This document shows positions 35,292 to 45,708 of a DNA stretch of 64,000 nucleotides, one piece after another. The notes beneath the pieces were generated by a model, which did not search any database, had not been told where the DNA came from, and saw only the letters and a program-made list of their open reading frames with translations. The stretch covers positions 9,202,509-9,266,508 of the forward strand of contig JARUPZ010000003.1 in the NCBI GenBank assembly GCA_031213475.1. The letters run 5' to 3'. Origin of the DNA: Nereocystis luetkeana. Lineage: Eukaryota; Sar; Phaeophyceae; Laminariales; Laminariaceae. The position numbers were made by a program, and so were the translations under genes. Each line of letters begins with the position of its first letter. The first letter of the stretch is position 1.

Positions 35292-38200
35292 TGCCTTCCT
35301 GCGTGTGGTGCATTCGTTTCGTCGCTTTTTCTACGTTTGTACTGCCGCGACGGGACACTCTGTGGCTTTGTGCGCGAGCCAGGCGAGACTCATGAGCTCC
35401 GCGAGGAGCTCAACTCTCCCAACCGCGACAAGAAGAAGGATGCTATCAAGAAGGTGAGTAAGCGGGATCAACACCATTTTTTCCCCCTGTTTTTTCGTTT
35501 GCGAGACGGCCCAAGGGCTGCCGGCGCGGTGCAGACAGCGCAGGCCGCTTTGCATGTGCCCACGTCGGTCTATTGTCGCAAGGTTAAGGTTTCCCTTGAG
35601 GATGCGGTTGGCTTGAATTCCGGGCGTGTCGCGAGTTGAAAAGGGGGGACACTAGCGTTCACATGTCTTACGAGCGTGTGTGAAGTTGGCTGCGGTTCGT
35701 TGTGCCGCTGCTGTTGGACTGCTGTGCTCTGCGCCGGTGCCTTGAATTCCAGAGAAAGTTCGGGTTTAATCCGCCCAGATTGTAGGATGGCATACACACG
35801 CGGACACACGGAAGCATCGTTCGTGCATGACATCAAGGGAGAATCTTGAAGCGTGGCTGCTGGTGTACCGTGGCTGCCTCAAACAACAGCGTTTTTGAGG
35901 GTGGCGTGGTACGGCAAATACAGCAGCGGAGCAAAATAAGCTGCTGGCAATTTTTGGGTTTCCATGGCCCTGCTCGGCTCGGCGGGCGAAACTCAGTTTC
36001 CTTGAACAGGAGGTGGCTCGCGCGACTTTGGGCGCCCAAAGCAAGCGCCACGGAGCTCGGCTGAGGCCCAAATGTGTGCCGTAGTTGAAGTGCGGGGCGT
36101 CTGCGTGTTCCGCAACCGGAAGCGCGAGAAAAGACCTGCGAGCGGCGGAGGAAAGCCTCCAAATGTGCAAAACGAAATATGTTTTTGGTACCTGTACAAA
36201 GAGGAATGCGTGGTAGAGACTTCGCGTTGTGTAGACAGCATGGGTGCTTACTACCGCTGTATGTACCATGTACCAGTATTCTGGTAGTATGTGTTCGTTA
36301 ATTTATCTTTATGCGCCAATATCCGTTGCATATGTGTCGACACAGATAGCTGTTGCCGGAGCGCACTACTGTTACTAACTACAGTAGGCCATTCATCAAC
36401 TCCGTCTAGAACGAGCAAGCCTCGCCTGTCAGTTAGCGTGCGCCGTCTGCCGTCGCAGCGTCACTCGAGCGCATGGTGATACACGTCGCTTCACAATGGT
36501 CTTGAGACGGGAACACCCGCACCCGCGGTGTTGCCGGCCCGGGCAGTGCGTGAGCCCTCTCGTTTATCGACAGCGATGTCGACCGGTGCTTTTGGACGCG
36601 ACGCGCGGGTAGCTACTTTAGCTGCCATGCCGGCAGTGCCAAGGAAACGCTACGCCAAGAGTTAATAAAACAGTACTAAAAATAGTACCTGTTAGTCTGG
36701 TTGTGTCACTGGCTGCGGATAGAAAAACCTATCTGTCGTCGTTCGGGCGATGGCGGCGCCGCGCAAGGCGTCAACTTGGGCCCATTTGCCTAACCGTTCC
36801 CGGACGTTTCTAGCCTGCGGGTAGAATGTTCCCTGCAGACAGAGCAGCTCATTTGACGGAACGTCTACGTGTCGGAACCAAACAGAGCCACCACGTCCAG
36901 GCTAATTTACACATTCATACGTATCCATCGCCTGGCGAGTCTTGTAGCGGGGTCTCGCCCCCCCTGCTCCCCCCCCCACCCCCCCTATGCCCCCTTCCCT
37001 CCCCCTCCCTACCAGCACCTCGACTTCCTATCCGCCGACATATTCCAACCACATTATGAGACTACTGCTGTACTGTACGAAGCATACGATGCGTGCGTTT
37101 CAACGAATTTGCTGCCGACAGGTCATTGCGAACATGACCGCAGGGAAGGACGTGGCCATGCTTTTCACAGACGTCATCAACTGCATCCAGACGGGTGAGA
37201 GAGCGGTGTCTAAACTGCAGCCCCCACCCCCGCTTCGGGTTTCGTCGGAGGCGTGTTTGGCGGACTTACTTTCGTGCTTTCTGCGTGTTTTGTCGGTTTC
37301 GGTATCGCGACAAAATGTTAGCTCCTCATGACCGCAGTTTCGTGCGGATAGACCCGCGTACAGACAGCAGCAAGGCCCGAAGAAGGACGGAGCTTGTGCA
37401 CACGACTCCGACACCTGTTTGGGTCAGCTTCGAAAATAGAGCCGGTGTAGCAGCCCCGCACCGCTACCACCCGCGCGTCGCGAAACGTTGTCGCCTCGAT
37501 GAGCCTTGGCCCGCCTTGCTTAGAGCACTTTCGTGACGAGGGAAAACCCCGTGCACGTTCGCGGCCGAACGGCGGTCGCCCAACTGATGTAAGCACCAAT
37601 TTTGATATTTTTGAGATTCACGTGTTTTTTAGTGTTCGTTTTTTTGCGTTTTTATGAGTGCTTCCGTCGAAACTGGCAATTGAGACTGGCGGACGAGCCA
37701 CGGCGTTTGCTCACGTCTCGACGACAAAGACCACGTACCTCCTGCTGTTGACGACGAGAGCGCTGGAATATGGCGGCGAAAAAGGTGCCGTTTGGTGGCG
37801 TAACGCTCTCCAGGTGGTGCCCACGTCGCGAGGCTGTATACATTTTGAGGGTCGGTCGGCCGTTCAAGGGAAGTTTGTCTCACCTGTACGAAGGAGTCCA
37901 AGCCGTCCTTTTGGATAGGGTCGATTGAACACCGAACCCATACCCCCCCCCCTCTGCCCTCCCTTCCACGCGACGGTATTGACCTCTCGCGTCGTCCGAA
38001 ACCACCCCTCCCCGACAACGACTACGGCACCTGCGCCGCCGCGCCGGGAGCAGAGAACATCGAGCTGAAGAAGCTGGTGTACCCGTACCTGATCAACTAC
38101 GCCGAGACGCAGCCGGAGCTGACCCTGCTCGCGGTGAAGACGTTCGTGAAGGACGCCAACGACCCGAACCAGCTCATCCGCGCCCTGGCGCTGCGCGCGA

Positions 38201-38615
38201 TGGGCTGCATCCGGGCGGAGAAGATCATGGAGTACCTGTGCGAGCCGTTGAGGAAAGCACTTCGCGACGAGGCAAGGACGGCCGCGCGCTGGACACCTGA
38301 CGGAGTACTTTTGTTTTGCGGCTGTATCTATTGAGTTGTGCATTTTTACGTACTGTAGTACTGTGTCCTCTTACCTCTTCTTTTTGTGTGCTGTTTGCTG
38401 TTGCTGTTGTGATCGTTGTTGCTGTTGCGTTTGCTTTTTTTTTGTGTGTCTTGTCATGCTCGTGGCTTGTCGCTCGCGGCGTTGCAGGCGTGCCCACGCC
38501 GTGGCTTCATGTTTTGTGTCCCCGCGTTGGTGTTAAGACAGAAAACTGCTGCCCGATGACTTCTTGTTGACGCCCGCTGGCCCGTGAACCGCCCCCCGCT
38601 CTCTTACGGGCTCTT

Positions 38616-38647
<32 letters not shown>

Positions 38648-38648
38648 G
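38616..38648 (+). repeat. (TTG)11 microsatellite in adaptin intron 4 (unit A)
   Basis: Pure TTG tract of 33 bases, 50 bases before exon 5. Same length at 58,703-58,735 in unit B. Confidence 0.95.
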
Positions 38649-39089
38649 CGTTTGCGAATCCGTTTGCGTGTCCCCGTGTTATCGGCATGTGTTCGCAGGA
38701 CCCTTACGTGCGCAAGACCGCCGCGGTGTGTGTGGTGAAGCTGATCGACATCAACGCCGACCTCGTGGAGGACCAGGGGCTCCTGCAGATCCTCAGGGAC
38801 CTCATCTGCGACCCCAATCCGACGGTGTGAAGCGGGCTCGCGAGCTCCCCCAGTCTGTTTGTGTGCCCTTCCGTCCGTCCGCTCATCCTTTTGGTTTTGT
38901 TTTTTTGTCCTCACCCATGAAAGCGAGGGCTGGATGGCCCGCCATCCTCTCCCTTCTTCGTGCCTTGACCTTGTTTTACCCTGCTGCCTGCCGTTAGACC
39001 GTGTCGGCCCGTTGTACGGCTACTGGTGGGGCTGGAAGGTTTTCGCGGTTGTCGTTGATTGGTTGGTCCCGCTGCTCTCGGCGCTCTGT

Positions 39090-39150
39090 CCTCCGATCGG
39101 TCGCCCACACATTACTACTCCATCAGATACTGACCTCCGATCGGTCGCCC
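39090..39150 (+). other. unit A/B junction with 17-base templated duplication
   Basis: The beta-adaptin intron ends at ...GCGCTCTGT. Then CCTCCGATCGGTCGCCC (39,090-39,106) appears, followed by the start of the copia-2 segment. The same 17 bases recur in their native copia-2 place at 39,134-39,150. The extra copy thus looks templated from 44 bases downstream. The identical arrangement occurs at 59,177-59,237. Confidence 0.92.
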
Positions 39151-42100
39151 TACCGGCATAATCCGCATCGGCAAATACCTCTAAATCTCATCCACAACCT
39201 CGTTGATAAGTAATACCAAGATCACTCGTGGTCCTCAAGTACTTCAAAATATTCAACGCTGCTCCCCAGTGCACGGATTTCGGTGCATGGGCATACCTGG
39301 CTACTGCTCTCACGGCATTCGAGATATCGGGTCTAGTCTGGTTCGCAAGCCACATCAAGCTACCTACTACCTCGCGAAATGGCCAGTTACCCTCAGGCTC
39401 ATCCCTCTCGAATACTTCAAGCTTCAGACCAACCACAGCCGGAATCGTCCGGTTAGAGACAATACCAAACTTCTCCACGATCTTGTCGGTGAAAGCCTTC
39501 TGTAAAATAGTCAATAAACCCTTGCTCTTTTCCCTGGAAAAATGGCATCCTGCATACCAGCGAAGTTCACCAAGATGGTCGATAGGAACTAGCTTATTCA
39601 GGCCCTCACAAAGGCGGTCACACCTTCTCTTACGTCCAACTGCGAAAATGTCATCTACATGTACGACAGCAATAGCAGATACAGAACCATTTTCAATCAA
39701 GCGCAGAACACATGCATCGGCAGCGCACTGCTCAAAGCCAAGAGTTTTCACGCGGGTGAGCAAACGACTGTGCCACGAGCGCGATGCTAGCCTAAGGCCG
39801 TAAAGACTGCGGTTCAAACGTACTACCTTACCAGACATGTTACCGTAGCCCTGTGGCAAACGCAGAAAAACATCCTCTTCAACATTCGACTGAACAAGCG
39901 CTTGCTCGGCATCGAAATTACACAAATCCAAATATAGTTCACACACTGTACGTAGCAGCCAGCAAACGGATGCAAGCCGCGGCGGGTATTGGGGCAAAAG
40001 TCTCGAAGTAATCTATTCCTTCACGCTGACTAAAACCTCTTGCTACTAGTCTTGCCTTTGCCTCCGTCACTCTCCCATGTTCGTCCGTCTTCCATGTAAA
40101 TACCCATTTCGCTGATGTCACGTTCGCACCCCTTGGCTGCTAAGCCTCGCCAAAAGTTCCCGTGTCACATAGACCGAGATACTCTTTTGCCGCCGCCTCG
40201 CGCCAGGCGTCCCTGAACTCGGATGCGGTCGCATAGGCGAACGAGGTCGGCGCAGACAGTTCGCCCGCCGGACACGTCGGCAATTTAGCAAGAGGCTTGC
40301 GAGGCGGGCGTTGCTCCACAATCGCCTCGGCAATGTCGGCTTGGTTCGTCAGCATCGACAAGGTCCCTTCGATGGGCTCTGCTTTGCGCTCGCGTCCGCT
40401 CTGGTTATCGCTCATCGCCGTCTCCCGGCCCGCACAGGTGGTTGCCCAGCTGGCGAGTAGCACAGTATGACGATGGTTGCGGCGACGATGGCGGAGACGC
40501 CGTGGACGTTGGCGGTGTAGAAGGTCGTTTCTGCTGCTGTTGCGGCAGCGTCGGTGGCGTGGATGCCGGTTCCGGAGGGTAGATATTAACGAACTCCCCC
40601 TCCCCGGCCGGCTCGGGTAGCGTGAATGGCTCCCAAGGGTACGCCCTCGTCACATCGCGGGTATACACACACCGCGCCGGACGGAAGCTTGACTTGAAGG
40701 ACGGCGACGGTGGTTGCTTCCGCCATTCAGGTAAAAACACATCTCAGCTTTGGGTTCCACCTTACTGTCGCGGCGAACACCGCAGTAACCGGGCTTTAGG
40801 AACGGCGGCATTGACAGCGGCGGCACCGTGCCATAAAATCGGCTCCATGGCGAGGCACGGCCCGGGTTGGCTTCCGTGGCAGATCGGTTTAGCGCGTCAT
40901 TGGCCTAGAAGCACGCTTCGGCCTATAGAGAGGCATTCGCAGGCGTTTGAACGCCGGGAAAAAGGCACGGCGCCTCAAGACAGGCGGCCTGCGCGGCCTC
41001 CTGGGCAATGGCCAGACCTCTCTCCACCACACCGTTCAGCTGCGGCGTGTCCGGCGTGGTGAATTCTTGCCGGGTGCCGCGATCGTCACACAATTCCCTG
41101 ATCGCTCCACCACTAAACTCGCCCCCACCATCAGATCGGACGCACTCGACTACTGATGGCTTCGCGCTGTCACGAATATCGTTTAGGAACCGCCCGAATG
41201 TTGCACCGGCGTCGGACTTCTGCTTCATGAAATACGTCCAGCCAAAACGTAAGAAGTCGTCCTTGATGAGCATAATATAAAGTGCACCTCCAACGGACTG
41301 GGTGGGCTTAGGCCCCGCCAGGTCGATAAACACCCGTTGCAAAGGGCGCTCCGAGCGAGTGAGAGTGGTCTTTCGGAGAGGCTGGCGCTTCCCCTTGGAC
41401 ATCGAACACCCCCCACAAGGTCGAAACTTTCCTGTTAAGCGAAACCTCAGTTTCTTAGCAGTCTCATGTAAGATTCCGGGATGGGTGTGCGCATACGATA
41501 CATACATATCGTTGATGTCCATGGACCTAATGTGCACGGGCATTGTTCCGGGGGCAATGGTGGCGGCGGCAACCGGGGGTACCTCTACGACCCCCGATAC
41601 GACAGGCGCTGAAACAGCCTGCTGCTGATGTACCCTGCGTGTGGCAGGTAACTGGCTACCAACGTCATTTCTCGGGAAAACAAATCGCCCGGGCGTCACG
41701 TGGACACGGGCGGGATCAATGATCACGGCCTGCTGCTTCCCTACGGTGTGAAGAGAAAAACAAATTCACCCCCAGGCCAGGAACATGCGCCACGGTGTTT
41801 AACGTGACCACCACGTTTTCAATACTATGAAAAACCAAATATAATTTACCGTAACATGTAATGGGTAACATTTCGAGGCCATCCACGATCACCTTGTCGT
41901 TATTTGCAGAGGGGGGGACGCAGTCATACATGCCGGCACAATCAGCAGTCATGTGCATGCTGCTACCACTGTCGTTGATCCATGCCTCGCGATCTTTGTT
42001 AGTGCGAGAAAAATAGGATTGTCCCGTTAATCCATACCTGGTATTTACCAGACGGCACCAAGCACGCCATAAATTGTTGGGGGTGCTGGTGTCAACCGGA

Positions 42101-43811
42101 GGGAGAAGACGAGTACGTCGGTACCGTGGTGGACGTAGAGGTAGACGAACCAGCAGAAGTCGGTGGCGGAGGTGGCGGTGCGACGATTGCAGTATTGCCC
42201 TGCCCAACAGTACTCTTGGGATTTGGGGTGATAATAGCCGTGCACTCGGTGTGTCGTCCGGGTTGATTACACCTATAACAAATCACCTGAGGCCGGGATT
42301 GTGGGAAGAAGACCCCGTTGCTCCCTTTAAACGGCTGCCGCTCGGCTCAAGGCTGATGCTCTCTCTGGAGTGCCCCTGCCTCCGCGGGCACCACCGCGGC
42401 CACCCCTATTCCGATTACTTCGGCGGCTGCCACCATTTCCTCCAGCACCTTGGCCGCCACAACCCTGAGCGCCGGCGAACAAGGCATTCTGGCGCCTCGC
42501 CGGCTTTTCAACTTGCATTTCGGCTAAGCGGTCCCGAAGGATTTCCTCAAGCTCGTTGCGGGGGAGGTCGCGACGCCTGAGCAAAGCACAACATTCTGTG
42601 TCGTAGTCGTCAGTTAGATGGCGTACGAAATGACGGCGGAGCACAACCTCGGTTTTGTGGACATCGAAGCACGCCAGCATATTCCCGGCATCGTCTACGC
42701 GATCGCACCATACCAACGGATCTTCCGCTTTTTGCATGTGGAGGTTCTCAAATTTGCGAGTCACAAATCTCGTTGGGCAACCCCTCTTTGGCTCAAACCA
42801 ATCCTCGACGACTTTCCAGCCGCCACCCGGCGACCCTGCCTGGAAGATCTTATAGGCCAGCGGAGCGAAACCTACTCCTTCGACCAAAATAGCCCAAGCG
42901 CGTGTCGCATCGTCTATCTCGCGGGTGGAATGTCGTTGCCGCAGCTCGCTGGGCATGACTCTATCGTCCCCGACGAGGATTGGGTCAGTTCGCGGCGCAA
43001 TTGCTTCTCGGCAACCAAACATATATAGGTGCAACACAATCTTAACCCCTTTAGAACCGCGGTCCCGTTTAGGGACAAAACTACTTGAAATTTGACTGGT
43101 TTGTCCCCAGAACGGGACGGCGGTTCTAAAAGGGTTAATATTATTTCGCTACATCGGCTACTGTGGTGCTTCCCCGAGAAACTTCGGCACCTTTCGCCGG
43201 CTGGATATGCACCTGATCGAACTTCAGGCGGTGGCGGACTCGATCGCTGTCCCCTGCTGCGGGCATCCTCGCTTGCCCCTTGCAGCGCCGCCAGCTTCGC
43301 GGCCTGCTCCGTCACCTGCGCGGATGAGCATCCATCGCGGTAGCCTAATCGACCAGTTGGAGCCTTTGAGCTGCAACCTGCTTCGTGAGCTCGTCGACCT
43401 TGCGCATCAGCGCTTTCTGGGACTCAGCCATCTGATGAACAGCCCTATCGTTCGCCTCGGTCAATCCTTCCGAGCGCGACCTTTCCTCCTAGATATATCC
43501 AACCGGATATTACCAGCTGATCAGCACGCTAGCGCGTTCCTGATTCCACGGTATGGACAGATAGACAAGCCGGAATCCTTCCCTCAGAAGGTACGTCGGA
43601 GGTGGGGGGACTCCTTCTAGATAAATGTATTAGAACGAAATCAAGCAGTTCGAGGAGTGCGCCGGTGTGCAAGCACGACGACATGATATAACACTTACCA
43701 GGTATCTCGATACTTCTGTATGTAACGCCAATTGGCAAATGCCTACCAATATGTGCAACTCCCTGCAACGTAAAGTAAAGCAATGCTGCTGCCCTACGAG
43801 TACAACTAACA
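39105..43811 (-). mobile_element. copia-2 fragment (unit B)
   Basis: Amplified copy of copia-2 from the start of the RNase H region to the 5' LTR (43,562-43,811). It lacks the 3' LTR because the unit boundary cuts the element. Broken, like its parent. It contains the MITE at 43,046-43,134. Confidence 0.9.
43046..43134. mobile_element. piggyBac-like MITE (unit B)
   Basis: Same 89-base hairpin element with TTAA flanks, carried along in the second amplified unit. Confidence 0.8.
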
Positions 43812-45708
43812 ACTGATTTTACCACCGGCTCCCCGCTCTCTCCTTCTACTCCCGACACTTGCGTGGGTATCCTCTCTCTCATGGTATATGTATTACCTGT
43901 ACTGCTCGTAGAAGAGTCTGGCTTTGTCCAGTGCGGTATAAAAGTTCCAGTCGTTGTTGTACGTCGTCTTCGCGTGTGCGGTAGAGACCGACTTTGCTTC
44001 TTCCCCTTGTTGGTTAGAAATGCAATATATGATATGTATGAGTCCGATTCACCAAAGGGATTACGGACTTGCAAATCCAACGCGCATGTACATGGAAGTT
44101 GCGTGCGTTCCATGACGCGCCTGCGGGTGGCAGGGGAAGGAGCGCAGTCGGTCTCCGCCGCACCCCTGAAGACAGGGGGAAGGGGTAAACTACTACTGTA
44201 GCCTAGTCAGTCAGCGCGAACTAAGTAGCCTATTAATAGTAGGTCAGCCTACCCCTTCTTACCAACAAGACCGCGATATGTGGGGTGCGAGGTCTAGCGC
44301 CCGTTGACGACGGCTAGCTGAGTAGCCTATAATAGTAGGTTATCTCTTCTAACCAAATCTGCGGGGCGGGGTCTAGCTCTTGTCGACGACGGCTCTGCCC
44401 GAGGAGGGCTGTGGGGCTTCATCGGTGGCGCTGCCAGAGCGCGATGGCACTGCCAAAGCGCCTCCCAGCATTCGGGCCACGTCGCCCACGACTTTTAGGT
44501 GGTTTTCTCATCATAGTCGTGTAAGCATCGGCTAGCTGGTGCTGCAGATGTTCTCTTGCTCGTGCGCCGAGGTCTTCCCTACCCAGTTTGGAGTTTGGCA
44601 TTTTCTGCGTGCCAACTCTGTACCGCGTGCTTTCTGAGGCTGCCTGAGCAACTCCCCGTCAGGGAGCCGCGCGCGTGCTGACCCTCTCCCCGACCGTGGC
44701 TCGACTTGAACGAACGTGTTCTTGTCTAACTCCTGCCCCGGCGTTTAGCCTCAACACTGGCCCGTCGACCGCTCTCTCGGTCCTGCATTGGTGTGCACGT
44801 GTTTATATGTGCGCTGGTGGGGTGACGTTCCTGGTTCTGGCGCGTGGAAACTGAACTGACTGCTTCCTGTGGGTTTTGTTCTGTACCGAGAGGATAGACG
44901 GCCCTTTGGAAATGAACCTGCGGCGTTATCGTTACTGACGGATGGAGCGGAAGCGGGGTATGTGGCCCTCTACTCCTGCAAGTATGTGACCCTTCTGCGG
45001 AATCGTTACTGACGACTGACGCGGAGGTGGGTTATCTGGCTCTCTGCTCCTGCTGGTGTGCATACTAATGTGAACCCTAGCCTTCGGCGAGAACGGCACA
45101 GCCGCGACTGTTTTTTTCAAGTCCGAAGAGAGATTCTAGCCCTCTGTTCACATCATGCCTGCTGTACTGAATCCTCTGCGACCTCTGTCAGCGATGGGTA
45201 GAGCTGTACACCTGTAGAGCGCTACAATACCTCTTGGGCCTGTTTGATGCACGCAGGGTATGGTAACTGGTCGCAATGTCGATACACCGGGTAGAGTCGC
45301 TAAAATATGGAGAGTACGTACCGTTATAATACTTATCTAATCGTCTGTAGCAGCAGTGCCGGGCACTACGGCGGTGATGCTTGCGTGTTGTACAACACTA
45401 CTACAGCACTAGTCGGACGCGATGAGTGCAGCAATGGAAATAAACGGGTGGACACATACTGTCTGAGCCAGATCTCGGCAACACTTTCGATGCCTTTATT
45501 GTGCCATCCTGCTGGGTGCGTCCGCTTCTTACCGTGCATACTTACACACCAGGGACCGTTGGCTTGTTAGTGATTGACCAAATTGTTTTACGCACATGTA
45601 GTATAGCAGCGGCAGTAGTACATGTTGTATGCTGGCTGTAGAGCCAGTAGCAAACATCCTCCTAGTGATGTCGTCCTATCCATTGTGACCTTGTTTTTAT
45701 TGGGACAG
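43812..45708. other. spacer between copia-2 and the FAR1-like gene (unit B)
   Basis: Same content as 23,702-25,598. It differs by a handful of single bases, all in its first 600 bases. Confidence 0.5.

Larger units (their letters stand above)
33526..38824 (+). pseudogene. beta-adaptin (AP-1/AP-2 large chain), first five exons only (unit A)
   Basis: Beta-adaptins are large subunits of clathrin adaptor complexes. Exons: 33,526-33,592 (ATG; ends FTTTKK plus one base), 35,383-35,453 (GETHELREELNSPNRDKKKD), 37,122-37,194 (VIANMTAGKDVAMLFTDVIN), 38,054-38,271 ([20 protein letters not shown] and [20 protein letters not shown]), 38,699-38,824 ([20 protein letters not shown], ending NPT at donor gtgtga). 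Phases agree throughout, giving 185 residues of the N-terminal solenoid; family members run to about 900. The intron before exon 5 uses a GC donor (GAG|gcaagg at 38,272). About 280 bases after exon 5 the unit junction replaces the rest of the gene with copia-2 sequence, so trunk, hinge and ear are missing. Exon sequences themselves show no damage. It could still be transcribed as a truncated product. Confidence 0.92.
19003..39104 (+). repeat. amplified unit A (20,102 bases)
   Basis: This block recurs at 39,105 and again at 59,192 in the same orientation. It holds copia-2 from the RNase H region to the 5' LTR, a spacer, the FAR1-like gene, a second spacer and beta-adaptin exons 1-5. To the left of 19,003 the copia-2 RNase H frame continues naturally, so the left edge of unit A is the ancestral arrangement and the edges at 39,104/39,105 and 59,191/59,192 are derived. 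Confidence 0.97.

Noticed and set aside
34846-35639. Long frames encoding poly-(PSFL)/(LPSF) proteins, and their antisense Lys/Glu/Gly/Arg-rich frames
   Set aside because: They are direct translations of the TTCC microsatellite inside adaptin intron 1, and the three forward frames are all open for that reason.
38507-38914. Frames with runs of Cys or Asn
   Set aside because: Produced by the TTG microsatellite; the true coding in this place is beta-adaptin exon 5.
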